The translations under genes and the position numbers were made by a program. Shown here piece after piece: positions 27,865 to 36,939 of a stretch of 64,000 bases of DNA. Within the stretch, counting starts at the first letter, position 1. Every line of letters begins with the position of its first letter. The notes under the pieces were generated by a model. It was not told the DNA's origin. It made no database searches and saw only the letters and a program-made list of their open reading frames with translations. Source of the DNA: Streptomyces violaceoruber (GTDB lineage Bacteria > Actinomycetota > Actinomycetes > Streptomycetales > Streptomycetaceae). The stretch is taken from NCBI GenBank assembly GCA_000720805.1, contig JODI01000013.1, positions 1 to 64,000 on the forward strand. The letters are read 5' to 3'.

Positions 27865-28317
27865 GAGATCCCTCCCGGCGGCCCACGCCGCCCCGCAGTC
27901 AGTCTCCGAGCGGACCGGCTGAGCCAGCTGCCACACAGCCGTAAACCACCCGCAGGACGGAACAACGGCAGCTGTCACTGACCGGAACCGGGCAGGGGGG
28001 GTCTGCAGTGCAGCCTGCCCGTGGTGGCGTGAGCCGGCGGATACCCGTGGACGGGCTGGTCGTTCTCCGCCGGTGAGGCAACCGGGAGACGCTGCACGTC
28101 ACGTCGGCGGAAACCGAGCCGGTCGTCGAAGTCGAAGTCGATGCCGACCGCCACGTCGGCGACCCGTGGCGACACGTGTCCGGGTTGGCCGAAACCCCAA
28201 CTCATAACTGCTGAAACCCTGTTGTCGCAGGTCCCGGAGGTTGGCAGACTCACTCCCGCCGACAGAGACGTCCCGCGCCAGCGGGGCACTCCATCTTTCT
28301 TTCCAGGGGGAACATCC
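27865..28317. other. Divergent intergenic region with one hairpin
   Basis: About 450 bp between the divergent decarboxylase and secreted-protein genes. A hairpin is at 27990-28022. No supported ORF was seen. It probably holds both promoters. Confidence 0.5.
27990..28022. other. Two-tier hairpin in leader region
   Basis: Outer stem CGGGCAGG (27990-27997) with CCTGCCCG (28015-28022). Inner stem CTGCA (28004-28008) with TGCAG (28010-28014). It lies about 130 bp upstream of the decarboxylase start, so it could be a leader structure or a binding site. Confidence 0.4.
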
Positions 28318-29229
28318 ATGCAACTGAGCACGCCCAGACGCGTCCTGGCCCGTGCCACAGCCATTCTCGCGCTGACCTTAGGCCTGGCGGCCGGCTCGAC
28401 CGGCCTGCTGCCCGGCACCGAAGCCCATGCCCTGCCGGTCACCGACGGCTCCCTCAGCTTCAGCGGCGACGACGGCGACTGGATCAGCGGCGGCCAGTCC
28501 TACGCCTACTCGACCGCGGCCGAGGACCACCTGAACATCTCCGCCAACAGCGACAACAGCCTGGTCTCCCTCTGGGTCGACGGAGCCAACGGCGACTGGT
28601 GGTCCCTGGACCTCGCGGCGCCGTCGGGCACCTCTCTCGCGCCCGGGACCTACACCGGGGCCACCCGCCACCCGTTCAACGAACCCACCGAGCCGGGTCT
28701 GGACCTCAGCGGCAACGGCCGCGGCTGCAACACGCTGACCGGCAACTTCACCATTTCCGAGGTGGAGTTCGGTCCTCACGGATACGTGAAGAAACTCGAC
28801 GCCACCTTCGAGCAGCACTGCGAGGGAGGCACCACCGCCGCGCGCGGCGAAGTCCACATCGACAACCCGGCCCCGCCGGCCGAGCTTGACCTCGGCCTCG
28901 CCGTGGCGCTGGACGGCACAGCGAGCAGCCTGAACGGCAAGGCCACCCTGCACGGCACGGTGAGCTGCAGCAAGCCGGTGCAGGTGGCCGTGTCGGGCGA
29001 CGTCACGCAGGTGAAGAGGCAGAACCTCATCCGAGGGTCCTACTCCACTTCGGTGTCCTGCGTCCCGGGCGCACCGGTGGCATGGACCGCGACGGCCGTA
29101 CCCACCGGCTCCGTACCCTTCCAGCGTGGTGACGTCGAGGTCGAGGCCCGAGCGACGGCAACAGATCCGGACTACGCACAGCCTGTGACCGCCAGCGAGA
29201 CAGTAGCGGTCCGCCTCACCCGAGTCTGA
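28318..29229 (+). CDS. Secreted protein of unknown function
   Basis: 303 aa from ATG 28318, with a purine-rich GGGGGAA stretch upstream. A Sec signal peptide (ARATAILALTLGLAAGSTG, cleavage near AHA-LPVT at residue 39-40) is followed by a beta-rich exported region: SLSFSGDDGDWISGGQ, GATRHPFNEPTEPGLDLSG and ISEVEFGPHGYVKKLDATFE. Several Cys pairs may form disulfides (GCNTLTG, EQHCEGG, VSCSKP, SVSCVPG). The C-terminal 110 residues look Ig-like. I do not recognise a family. A strong terminator hairpin lies 58 bp downstream. Confidence 0.85.
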   Translation: MQLSTPRRVLARATAILALTLGLAAGSTGLLPGTEAHALPVTDGSLSFSGDDGDWISGGQSYAYSTAAEDHLNISANSDNSLVSLWVDGANGDWWSLDLAAPSGTSLAPGTYTGATRHPFNEPTEPGLDLSGNGRGCNTLTGNFTISEVEFGPHGYVKKLDATFEQHCEGGTTAARGEVHIDNPAPPAELDLGLAVALDGTASSLNGKATLHGTVSCSKPVQVAVSGDVTQVKRQNLIRGSYSTSVSCVPGAPVAWTATAVPTGSVPFQRGDVEVEARATATDPDYAQPVTASETVAVRLTRV

Positions 29230-29286
29230 ACCACACCCGGCGAGCCGCGGCACCAGTCCGGCCCGGTCGGCCCAGTCCGGCGCGAT

Positions 29287-29324
29287 GAGCCCCCTGTCTC
29301 CGGGAATCCGAAGGCAGGGGGCTC
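29287..29324 (+). terminator. Hairpin terminator
   Basis: GAGCCCCCTG (29287-29296) and CAGGGGGCTC (29315-29324), a 10-bp perfect stem with an 18-nt loop, downstream of the secreted-protein gene. Confidence 0.7.
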
Positions 29325-29339
29325 GGCGCTTGCTGGGCC

Positions 29340-29560
29340 AGGGTGCTCGTCGTGGGCGTGGGCGGCGGGGATGTCGGGGGTACGGATGTTGCAGTGGTCC
29401 AGGCGGGCGACCTCGGCGCCGCGTCCGAGGCCGTAGCGCTGGATGAGGTGTTCGGCGCGCTCGATGTCGTAGAAGCGCGTGGACTCGAACGAGCACCTGG
29501 CCCGGGCCGGGGACGGACGCGGGACGGTACGGACGGAGAGCACTTCCGGGCCTCCGAAGC
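29340..29560 (-). pseudogene. Possible VOC/dioxygenase fragment
   Basis: The leftward frame reads YDIERAEHLIQRYGLGRG, then AEVARLDHCNIRTPDIPAAHAH. The second piece resembles the start of a VOC domain (LDH.NIR..D..AA..F), but the following aromatic position is replaced and the frame runs into low-complexity sequence. No start codon context is visible. It may be the tail of a lost dioxygenase gene. Confidence 0.25.
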
Positions 29561-29659
29561 GGTCGTACGAACGGCGCGCATCATCAGATGGTCAGGCGAC
29601 ATTCGGGGGCTCCTCGGCCGGGGGTTCGGTGGCGGCGCGGATCTGTGGGAGCACCTTCG

Positions 29660-30060
29660 TGCCGAGCAGAGCGTCTCGCCCCCGCCCAGGGCCACCGCGT
29701 CCAGACTCACCACAGCAGTGACCCCGGCCACGCCCCACGCGCCCGCGTCCCCCGTCTTCAGGACCGCCGGGATGCGGGCGACTGCGTATCCGGCGGGCAC
29801 CGTGACGTGCGGGCCAGCGACCCCGCGCCCAGATACGGCTTCAGTACGACACCGAAGACCGCGTCGCCGGCCGCGAAGCCCTCCACGCCCTCACCGAGCG
29901 CCTCGACGGTGCCCGCGAAGTCCTGGCCGAGGACCGGCGGGTACCGATGTTCCATAAACGCTTGCGTGTAGCCGGCGGCGGTGGCGACGTCGATGCCGTT
30001 CAGCGAGGCGGCGGCCAACTTGACCAGCAATTAGAGGAGCGGATCGCCCGGCCGGACGCG
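29660..30060 (-). pseudogene. Zn-independent quinone oxidoreductase-like (MDR) remnant
   Basis: LLVKLAAASLNGIDVATAAG, PPVLGQDFAGTVEALGEGV and GFAAGDAVFGVVLKPYLG are the N-terminal GroES-like domain of an MDR quinone oxidoreductase. After GSLA the match continues in another frame: VPAGYAVARIPAVLKTGDA, AWGVAGVTAVVSLDAVALG and GGETL, where the Rossmann VxGAxGGVG motif should follow but does not. A stop also lies just before LVKLAA. Frameshift plus truncation make it non-functional. Confidence 0.75.
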
Positions 30061-30132
30061 GTTGTCCTCGGTCCAGCAAGCCGGGACGCGCGGCTGCTGC
30101 CGCCGGCAGTACGGCTCGGTGGGCCCACCCGC

Positions 30133-30750
30133 TCACGAGGGCAACTCCGTGCCGGCCTGCTCGCTCACCATGTACCGCGCGTACCAGTCCGGCCAGTCCG
30201 GGTCCTCCGCGCCGATGCGGGCCTCGTGCTCGCCGTGCGCCGCCGCGGCTCGGCGCAGCGCGTCCGCCAGACCGTCCACCGAGGCGAAGGAAGTGGTCGT
30301 GGTGTCCAGTCGTCCCGGGAGCCGGGTGGTGACCTCCTGCAGGATCCAGCCGTTGCCGTCGGGGTCGCTGAACGACAGGAACGAGCCGTAGCTGCCGCGC
30401 TGCGGATCCGGACCGGGCACCCGGGCGTCGGTCCCGGCGTGGTGGAAGACGCCTCCGGCGTCGTGGAACACATCGCTCGGATCGGCACCGAGTTCCTTGA
30501 GCTCGCCGCGGGCGGCGTCGATGTCGTCGACTATGAGGTGCAGGCCCTGAGCCGAGCCGGGCGTCTGGGACGTGACCGAGGTACCGAAGATGACCGAGGC
30601 CGGCGAGCCCGGTGGCGTCACCTGCACCACCCTGAAGCCCTCGCCCGTGGTGACGTCGGCGTCGAGCCGCCAGCCCAGCGCCGTATAGAAGTCTTTTGCC
30701 CGGTCGACGTCGGACACCGGCACCACGACGACTTCGAGTTTCATGTCCAT
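30133..30750 (-). CDS. VOC (glyoxalase/bleomycin-resistance-like) family protein
   Basis: 205 aa from ATG 30750, with AGGAGG about 9 nt upstream. MDMKLEVVVVPVSDVDRAKD and FYTALGWRLDADV open the first beta-alpha-beta-beta-beta unit. GLHLIVDDIDAARGELKELG opens the second, and GSYGSFLSFSDPDGNGWILQ closes it. A C-terminal extension (ALRRAAAAHGEHEARI, DPDWPDWYARYMVSEQAG) is shared with a Streptomyces subgroup. The catalytic or binding role is unassigned. It neighbours two broken redox genes. Confidence 0.88.
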   Translation of the reverse strand: MDMKLEVVVVPVSDVDRAKDFYTALGWRLDADVTTGEGFRVVQVTPPGSPASVIFGTSVTSQTPGSAQGLHLIVDDIDAARGELKELGADPSDVFHDAGGVFHHAGTDARVPGPDPQRGSYGSFLSFSDPDGNGWILQEVTTRLPGRLDTTTTSFASVDGLADALRRAAAAHGEHEARIGAEDPDWPDWYARYMVSEQAGTELPS

Positions 30751-30899
30751 GACGTGCGCCTCCTGCGCTCGGTTGTTGTCGGAGGTCTTGGGCGACAGGA
30801 ACGTCGTGTTGCCGGCGCCACGCACCGCAGGGCTCGATGACCCGGTGGCCTCACGTGCCGACAACGGCGCTGCGTCGACGTGCCGGGGATGCCGTTCGG

Positions 30900-31260
30900 C
30901 CACCCGGGCAGCAGCATGACCTGCCGCTGTCGGCGCCTTCGGCTGTCGCCTGCACCAGTTCCTTCGGCGGCCGCTCCGTCAGTACCGCGGCCGATGCGGG
31001 ATTCTGCCCTCTGAACAGGTTGCGGTCCTCCACTGTGTCGGGTTTCCAGGTCTGGCCGCGGCCGAACTCGATCCCGACCTTTTCCTTCAGCTGGTTCTCC
31101 AGCAGGCACGTGCCCGGGACGCCAGACCGACAGCCTCTTCCTCCTCGTTGGTGAAGCATGTGACCCGGTAGCCCCGTGAAGGCGACTCACCGTGGATCCT
31201 GGTGGCCGGCAGCGCTGAGGGGGCGTGCCACAGATCGCAGGCCTCGAGATGACCGGGATC
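30900..31260 (-). pseudogene. DJ-1/PfpI family protein, C-terminal remnant
   Basis: Leftward pieces in two frames: HAPSALPATRIHGESPSRG followed by YRVTCFTNEEEEAVGLASR, then after a shift LLENQLKEKVGIEFGRGQ, WKPDTVEDRNLFRGQNPASA and AVLTERPPKELVQ. This matches the second half of type 1 glutamine-amidotransferase-like DJ-1/PfpI proteins (GYRVTxFTNEEE, then DRNLxTGQNPAS). The nucleophilic-elbow Cys appears replaced (LWHAPSAL where CHGP is expected). The N-terminal half is not recognisable. Confidence 0.7.
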
Positions 31261-31639
31261 GACGCGCAAACCCTGCCGTCGTCGGGCGGACCTCCACTCC
31301 GTTTTCGCCGCCGGGCATCCTGCGGCCGGTGTCCCCTGCCGCCACCGGGCTCGCCTGTGCAGCATCCGTCACCCACTCGCACGGAGCGCACGCACCGCAC
31401 GACTGACCGTGCGGGAACAGCCACGGCTCGCCCCCAGGTGACACGCCGGACGAGGAGAAGGGAAGGCCGACCACAGTGGCCGGCGTTCCCCCTGCTGAGC
31501 TGCTGCGTGGTCGGCGCACAATCGACCAGCCTGGACGGAGTCCGGAGCGGCTGTCACTGATACGTGTCCGGACTCGGCAGAACCGGACGTATCCGATGTC
31601 TCGTCGATCTGCGTTCAGCGCGTCACTGACGCCGACGGA
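31261..31639. other. Gap without a supported gene
   Basis: No frame shows recognisable protein sequence. An imperfect hairpin (GTCCGG ... CCGGAC near 31565-31590) lies downstream of the leftward I36-type gene and could be its terminator. Confidence 0.35.
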
Positions 31640-32020
31640 TCAGCACTCGCCGCGCCACCTCACCGACAGCGCGGTGATGGCACCGTCGGGTGCGTTCCAC
31701 TTGTACGCCCCGGGTCCGGGGTTGTAGTGCATGCACCGTGAGCCACCGACACCGTTGTCGCTGTAGCCGAACTGGACGTGGTCCACCCCCGGGTCGACAT
31801 AGCCGTTGTTGAACACGGAGCCGACCCCGAGGTAGCTGCCCGACCAGTTGCCGGCGGTGCGGAACACCAGGCTTCCGGTCTGGTCGGGACCCGAGTAGGC
31901 ACAGAAGTAGCCCTTCGGGCAGTTGGGCGGGTTGGCCTCCGCCGACGCGGTGGGCGCCGTGGCCAGGGTGGCGCCGAAGGCCGCCGTGGCCGCGAGAGTG
32001 ACGATGATGCGCTTGCGCAC
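31640..32020 (-). CDS. Secreted peptidase-inhibitor I36-like protein
   Basis: 126 aa from ATG 32020. Signal peptide RIIVTLAATAAFGATLATAP with cleavage near ASA-EANPP. The mature part NCPKGYFCAYSGPDQTGSLV, then NWSGSYLGVGSVFNNGY and a C-terminal CMHYNPGPGAYKW, matches the small crystallin-like I36 inhibitor family (SMPI-type), which has paired Cys and Tyr-rich strands. Family members inhibit metalloproteases. The actual target here is unknown. Confidence 0.8.
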   Translation of the reverse strand: MRKRIIVTLAATAAFGATLATAPTASAEANPPNCPKGYFCAYSGPDQTGSLVFRTAGNWSGSYLGVGSVFNNGYVDPGVDHVQFGYSDNGVGGSRCMHYNPGPGAYKWNAPDGAITALSVRWRGEC

Positions 32021-32233
32021 GATTGTTCCCCCAGTCGTGTGCGAGTGATCGGATCAAGTGGTCCGTGGTCAGGAGCTGTTGTCGCGACGCACGTGCAAGT
32101 GCGCGCTATGAGAGTGGCCGTTCGGCGGACCACGACGCGAGGTGATTCGAGTACGGCCAAATGACGCCGCTCATCCGCTGTGCACCGCTGCGACACTGTG
32201 AGGGATGCGATTGCGCAGGGGGGATCGGGGATC

Positions 32234-33229
32234 ATGGGACTCCGGGTGCACTTCACCGCCGCGGATCTGGCGCGCGTGCGAATGTCCCAAGGACCCGACC
32301 CCACCTGGGAAGTCGTGCTGAGCGCGCATCTGCTGGGGAACACCGAGGGCCGAGGTGTGTTCGACTTCTGGCGCAGGCAGGCCAGGGACCGTCTGCGGCG
32401 CCTGCCCGCTCGGCAGATCCGGCTGGTCCGTCAGCTGGCTCCGCCGGTCGGTCCCACTCCCGACTTCCTCACCCCGGCGCAGGCGAGGCCAGATCTCGAC
32501 ACCGGCATCGAGACGATCCTGTCGACGCCGAAGCACCGACTGCGCGCCGAGCTCTCCGTCCTGGAGGACGCGCCCGGCGTCGCCCGCGACCTGTTCGACG
32601 GCACACCCTCGGCGGTCGCCGAACTGGCAGAGGCACTGCGGAACTACCACCGTGCAGCGGTCGCCCCCTGCTGGTCACAGATCCACGCCCTGGTCGACGC
32701 GGAACGGGCCGCGGGATCCCGTGGCCTCCTCGACCAGGGCGTCGACGGCCTGCTGCACAGCCTCAGGCCCACGTTCCGCTGGTCACCACCGGTGCTGGAG
32801 GCGGACTATCCGTACGACCGTGACCTGCACCTGGGCGGGCGCGGTGTCCTGCTCATTCCGTCCATGTTCTGCTGGCGAAGACCCCTCACGTACGTCGACC
32901 CGGAGCTTCCTCCGGTGCTGGTCTACCCGGTCGCGCCCGGAATCGGCTGGTGGACGGCCCCGTCGGGCGCACCGGACAAGGAGCCGGGAGACGCGCTCGC
33001 CCGGCTCCTCGGAGCGACCAGAGCGGCCGCTCTGCGGGTCATCGAGGATGGCTGCAATACCGCCGAACTCGCCCGTCGCATCGGGGTCAGTCCGCCCACT
33101 GCCAGCGAGCATGCCGCCGTGCTCCGCGAGGCGCGCCTCATCGCCTCGGTTCGCCGACGCAACAGGATGCTCCACACGCTCACTCCTCTGGGGACCGGGC
33201 TGCTTCACACACATGCGAGGAGATCCTGA
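32234..33229 (+). CDS. ArsR-like winged-helix transcriptional regulator
   Basis: 331 aa from ATG 32234, preceded by a G-rich ribosome binding site. MGLRVHFTAADLARVR and TWEVVLSAHLL begin a large N-terminal sensor-like region. The C-terminal 90 residues hold the winged HTH: CNTAELARRIGVSPPTASEH, AAVLREARLIASVRRRNRM. This layout (long N-terminal domain plus C-terminal ArsR-type wHTH) is common in Streptomyces. The ligand is unknown. The likely promoter lies in the 210 bp upstream, divergent from the I36-like gene. Confidence 0.88.
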   Translation: MGLRVHFTAADLARVRMSQGPDPTWEVVLSAHLLGNTEGRGVFDFWRRQARDRLRRLPARQIRLVRQLAPPVGPTPDFLTPAQARPDLDTGIETILSTPKHRLRAELSVLEDAPGVARDLFDGTPSAVAELAEALRNYHRAAVAPCWSQIHALVDAERAAGSRGLLDQGVDGLLHSLRPTFRWSPPVLEADYPYDRDLHLGGRGVLLIPSMFCWRRPLTYVDPELPPVLVYPVAPGIGWWTAPSGAPDKEPGDALARLLGATRAAALRVIEDGCNTAELARRIGVSPPTASEHAAVLREARLIASVRRRNRMLHTLTPLGTGLLHTHARRS

Positions 33230-33609
33230 ATGGCTGTGGTCGGCGCATCGGACACATCTGTGGCGCTCTTTGTTCAGGCTGCCGACCGCCCGGCCAAGCC
33301 CTGTGCCCGCCGCCGTCCGGGAACCTCCACTGACTTTGTCGGTGCGGCGTCGTCGAGCCGAGGTGCGTAGGCCGGCACTCATGGAAGCTGCCGGCTCAAT
33401 GGAGCCGTGCGGCCGGGACGGTGACCTGTTCCTCCGTCCTCGCCCGGCGTGATGCGTTACCGCCGACCCGGCAACAGGTGTGCGGCCAGTGGCTCCAGGA
33501 GTTCCACGACACGCCGGGGCTCCACAAGGAGCCGTGTTCGGCCGAATGCCGTCTGTTCACGGGTGAGTGAACGACAATAGCCTGCGACCCACGCGTTCTG
33601 GGGGGTCTC
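33230..33609. other. Intergenic, no supported gene
   Basis: About 380 bp between the regulator and the first beta-propeller gene. No convincing ORF, repeat or hairpin was noticed. A promoter for the propeller operon is expected in its 3' part. Confidence 0.4.
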
Positions 33610-34677
33610 ATGAACGGTCTCCGTGCGGTCATCGTCTGCCTGGTGATGGCGTGTGCCGCGGTGGTGTCACCGGCCGCGGCTGTGACGCCCGGCGCCGCTG
33701 TGACGCCGAGTTGGTCGGCACTGCCGGTGCCGGCGGCGGCCCCGCCGGTGACCGTGTCCGATCTCGCCGCCCGCGGGCCGGGCGAGGCGTGGGCGACCGG
33801 GTTCGAGCTCGCCGCCGACGGCATGCGGCCGATGCTGTACCGGTGGGACGGCACGGCGTGGAGCCGGGACACGACCTTCCCCGGCGCCGGTGAGCTGGGC
33901 CGGCTCGGCAAGGTGCAGTTCGTCGGCGAGGAAGTGTGGATCTTCCACGACCGCGACGGGGTGGGAGAGATCCTGCGCCGGTCGGCGGGACGGTGGAGTG
34001 CCGTCCCGCTGCCGCAGACCCTGCGGGTCTACCAGGACTTCACCGCGGTACCGGGTGCCGCGTGGGTGGTCGGTGAGGACGACACCGGGCTGAAGGTGTT
34101 GCACTACGACGGTTCCGGCTGGACCACACAGTCCACGCCGGACGGCGTGCTGTACCTGATGGGAATCACCGCGCGTACCGCCACCGACGCCTGGGCCTGG
34201 GCGGACACCGGCACCGGAACCGGCGTCCTGCGCTGGGACGGCACGGTGTGGCGGGACGCGAAGGTGTCGCTGCCGCCGAACAGCAACGTGCACACGATCC
34301 TGCTCGAACCGTCCGGCCGGGTCACCATCGGCGGCAGCCAGTACACCGACGGCGCGGCCCGCACCTACCTGATGACCTTCAACGGGCGTGCCTGGCGCAC
34401 CACTTACCCACCGCTGGGCGACACCTACACCGAGGGCATGGTGCGCGGTCCGGACGGCGCGCTGTGGCTGCCGGTGCGCAGCGACCGCGCGTTCCAGTCG
34501 AAGTACGCACGGGTGGAGGGCTCGCGCACCACCTTCTCCTACGGCCCCGAGCGCACGAACGCGATCGACGTCGCACCGCGTGCACTGGCGAAGGCCGGGT
34601 TGTCCCTGCTGTCCTTCGGGACCGTCGAGATCTACGGCTCGAAACCGAACCTGATGAGCGAGCGGCTGGGAGGCTGA
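33610..34677 (+). CDS. Secreted beta-propeller protein A
   Basis: 355 aa from ATG 33610. Signal peptide AVIVCLVMACAAVVSPAAAV. The mature part has repeated units ending in a W-D-G-T-x-W motif: YRWDGTAWSRD, HYDGSGWTTQ, LRWDGTVWRDA and TFNGRAWRTT, each followed by a strand such as VWIFHDRDG or AWAWADTG. This gives a predicted six- or seven-bladed propeller with no recognisable enzyme motif. The next gene starts 2 bp downstream and encodes a related protein. Confidence 0.85.
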   Translation: MNGLRAVIVCLVMACAAVVSPAAAVTPGAAVTPSWSALPVPAAAPPVTVSDLAARGPGEAWATGFELAADGMRPMLYRWDGTAWSRDTTFPGAGELGRLGKVQFVGEEVWIFHDRDGVGEILRRSAGRWSAVPLPQTLRVYQDFTAVPGAAWVVGEDDTGLKVLHYDGSGWTTQSTPDGVLYLMGITARTATDAWAWADTGTGTGVLRWDGTVWRDAKVSLPPNSNVHTILLEPSGRVTIGGSQYTDGAARTYLMTFNGRAWRTTYPPLGDTYTEGMVRGPDGALWLPVRSDRAFQSKYARVEGSRTTFSYGPERTNAIDVAPRALAKAGLSLLSFGTVEIYGSKPNLMSERLGG

Positions 34678-34679
34678 CT

Positions 34680-35789
34680 ATGGCACGCCGACTTCTCGTC
34701 GCGGCCCTCGCTGTCGCCATGACGATCGTGACCGTCCTGACCGCGGCCGCGGCGCAAACCCCGTCCTGGCAACACGTTCCGGTCCCGGCACAGGTACGCC
34801 CACAGGCCGGGCTGAACGAGGCCGTGGCGTTCGGGCCGGACCGGGCGTGGGCGGTGGGTGCCGACGCCGTCGGTCGCCAGGCGCCCGGCTTCCCTCTGGT
34901 GCTGCGCTGGAACGGAACGGCCTGGCAGCGCCAGAGTCTGCCCGGGATCGGCTGGCAGGGAGAGCTGCTGTCCGTCGCGGGGACCTCGTCGACCGCCGTC
35001 TGGGCGGTCGGCCGTGATGCGGCGGGCGGCGCCCGCCTGCTGCGCTTCGACGGAATCGCCTGGTCCGAGAGTCGGTCGCCGCGCGGTGCCGTGCTGACCG
35101 ACGTCGTCGCCGGTGGCGGTGAGACCTGGCTGATCGGTTCGCGGGACGGCGCGCAGGTGTTGCTGCGCTGGGACGGGCGCGGCTGGCGTGACGTACCGGT
35201 GCCGCCGGGAGCCGTGTACGGACTGCACATCCTGGCGGCCGACGACGTCTGGGCCGCGGGCGCCACGGAAGCGGGCGCGGCCGTGTCGCACTGGGACGGG
35301 CAGGCGTGGCGGCAGACGATCGTGAACGGGTTTCCGCGGTCGGCCGTGGGCAGTGTGCTGGCGGTCTCGCCGACGGAGGTGTGGGCGGGTGGCACGGCCG
35401 GGTTCATCGGCGGCCCGGCGGGCAAGCCGATTCCGCCCCTGCTGGTCCGCTGGGACGGGCAGACGTGGAACCGGGTGGCCGTGCCCACCGACTTCGGCTC
35501 GGTCACCTCGCTGACACCCGGCACGTCCGGCGCGCCGGTCTGGGTCTCGGTGGCCAGCTCGCAGAAGTGGGGACCGCCGGGCAGCTCTCCGCCGCTTGTT
35601 CCCGGGCCGGAGTTCCTCGCCTGGAACGGCCAGTCGTTCACCGAGTACGACGAACCGGCGGTGGCCGGGGAGGGTGACTCCTCGGTGCTGCGGCTGGCGC
35701 CGGTGCCGGGTACGACGGCGGTGTGGTCGGTCGGCCGCGCCGCCGGCCCCGAGGGCACCTTCGCCCCGCGCATCCTGCGGTTCGGCTGA
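34680..35789 (+). CDS. Secreted beta-propeller protein B
   Basis: 369 aa from ATG 34680, 2 bp after the stop of propeller A, with GGGAGG upstream. Signal peptide VAALAVAMTIVTVLTAAAAQ. Blades repeat the same theme: LRWNGTAWQRQ, LRFDGIAWSESR, LRWDGRGWRDV, SHWDGQAWRQT and VRWDGQTWNRV, with AWAVG/DVWAAG preceding strands. It is clearly paralogous to protein A, and the two are almost certainly co-transcribed. Exported pairs like this may bind polymers or proteins at the cell surface. The function is unknown. Confidence 0.88.
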   Translation: MARRLLVAALAVAMTIVTVLTAAAAQTPSWQHVPVPAQVRPQAGLNEAVAFGPDRAWAVGADAVGRQAPGFPLVLRWNGTAWQRQSLPGIGWQGELLSVAGTSSTAVWAVGRDAAGGARLLRFDGIAWSESRSPRGAVLTDVVAGGGETWLIGSRDGAQVLLRWDGRGWRDVPVPPGAVYGLHILAADDVWAAGATEAGAAVSHWDGQAWRQTIVNGFPRSAVGSVLAVSPTEVWAGGTAGFIGGPAGKPIPPLLVRWDGQTWNRVAVPTDFGSVTSLTPGTSGAPVWVSVASSQKWGPPGSSPPLVPGPEFLAWNGQSFTEYDEPAVAGEGDSSVLRLAPVPGTTAVWSVGRAAGPEGTFAPRILRFG

Positions 35790-35889
35790 GACGACGAACG
35801 GGGCTTCGTCCGAAGGACCGTGAGCGGTCCGCCGGATCCCGCACCTCCGGTCCGGCTGACAACGCGGTCCGGCGCGTCGCGGTGCTCTT

Positions 35890-36939
35890 CTACAGCGGCG
35901 CCGGGGAGGAAGCGCCCGCGATCAGCAGGCGCGGGGTGCCCGTACCGTCCGCGGGCACGGTCCACAGGTCGCTGCTGCCGACCTTGCCGTTGGTGGGGAG
36001 CGCGTAGGCGACGGTGTGGTTGTCGAGCCAGACGGCCTGGTCGTCGACGCTGTGGCGTTCGGCGAGCGCCGTCTCGTGCAGGGTGCTCAGGTCGAGGACG
36101 TATTCGTGCCAGAGGGCTGTACCGGACAGCACCCGCTTCTTGAAGGCCACGCGGGTCCCGTCCGGGGAGAGCGAGGGACACTCCACGTTCTGGGCGAGGG
36201 TGGTGACCGTACGCCGGGAGAGGGAACCGCGGACCAGGTGGGTGCGGTCGGCGGTGTTGAGAGTGGCGTAGAAGGTGTCGTCGTCCGAGGCGAAGGTGAC
36301 GCCCCAGAAGTTGATGTCCGAGGCGTCGTAGGGCTTGCCGTCCAGGGTGACGGAGAACGTCTCCAGGCTGGGGGTGAGCCGCATGGTGCGGGTGTCCAGG
36401 ATCGAGGTCCGGGTGGAGAAGAAGGCGGACGAGTAGGACTCGCCGGAGACGAAGACGGTCCAGGCGACGAAGCGGCCGCTGGGCGAGACCCGGGCCCGGC
36501 TGGGAGTACCCGCGAGCGGGAAGGTGCGCAGGGTGCGCAGGTCCGCGTCCAGGAGCAGGGCACGGTTGCTGTTCTTGAGGACGCCGGGGCGGGACTGGAG
36601 GCAGATGCCGGTGCCGGCGGCCGCGTAGAAGCGCGCGCACTTGAGACCTGTGGCGATCCGCCCGCTCCCGGGATCGGTGGAGGGGACCGAGGCGACGGCG
36701 GTGCGGTGCGGGCCGGCGGCCGCGTTCAGGAACGTCAGGCGTTTTTTCTGGTCGAGTGTCAACTTGCCCGCGCGGACGGCGGGGCCGCCCGACTGCGGCT
36801 GGTTCGCCCGGTCCGCGCGGGAGGCGGCGTGCAGGACCATGCCCGTTCCCAGGCCCGCGAGGAGCAGAACCGCCGTGACGAGTATGAGCAGGCGGCGGCG
36901 CAGCGATGTCATCTGGATCCTTGTGGCTGTGGTGGTCAT
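35890..36939 (-). CDS. Membrane-anchored TolB-like beta-propeller protein
   Basis: 349 aa from ATG 36939, which overlaps the upstream MFS gene stop as ATGA. An internal ATG at 36912 is an alternative. An N-terminal anchor (LLILVTAVLLLAGLGTGMVL) is followed by an exported domain with TolB/WD40-like blades: ARVSPSGRFVAWTVF, TFASDDDTFYATLN, PSLSPDGTRVAFKKRVL and AVWLDNHTVAYALP. No catalytic motif. Translational coupling links it to the MFS exporter and GT2 genes. Confidence 0.85.
   Translation of the reverse strand: MTTTATRIQMTSLRRRLLILVTAVLLLAGLGTGMVLHAASRADRANQPQSGGPAVRAGKLTLDQKKRLTFLNAAAGPHRTAVASVPSTDPGSGRIATGLKCARFYAAAGTGICLQSRPGVLKNSNRALLLDADLRTLRTFPLAGTPSRARVSPSGRFVAWTVFVSGESYSSAFFSTRTSILDTRTMRLTPSLETFSVTLDGKPYDASDINFWGVTFASDDDTFYATLNTADRTHLVRGSLSRRTVTTLAQNVECPSLSPDGTRVAFKKRVLSGTALWHEYVLDLSTLHETALAERHSVDDQAVWLDNHTVAYALPTNGKVGSSDLWTVPADGTGTPRLLIAGASSPAPL

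Noticed and set aside
33610..35789. Beta-propellers as sialidase or quinoprotein enzymes
   Set aside because: No Asp-box series or PQQ-binding motif was seen. Only W-D-G-x-x-W blade ends repeat.
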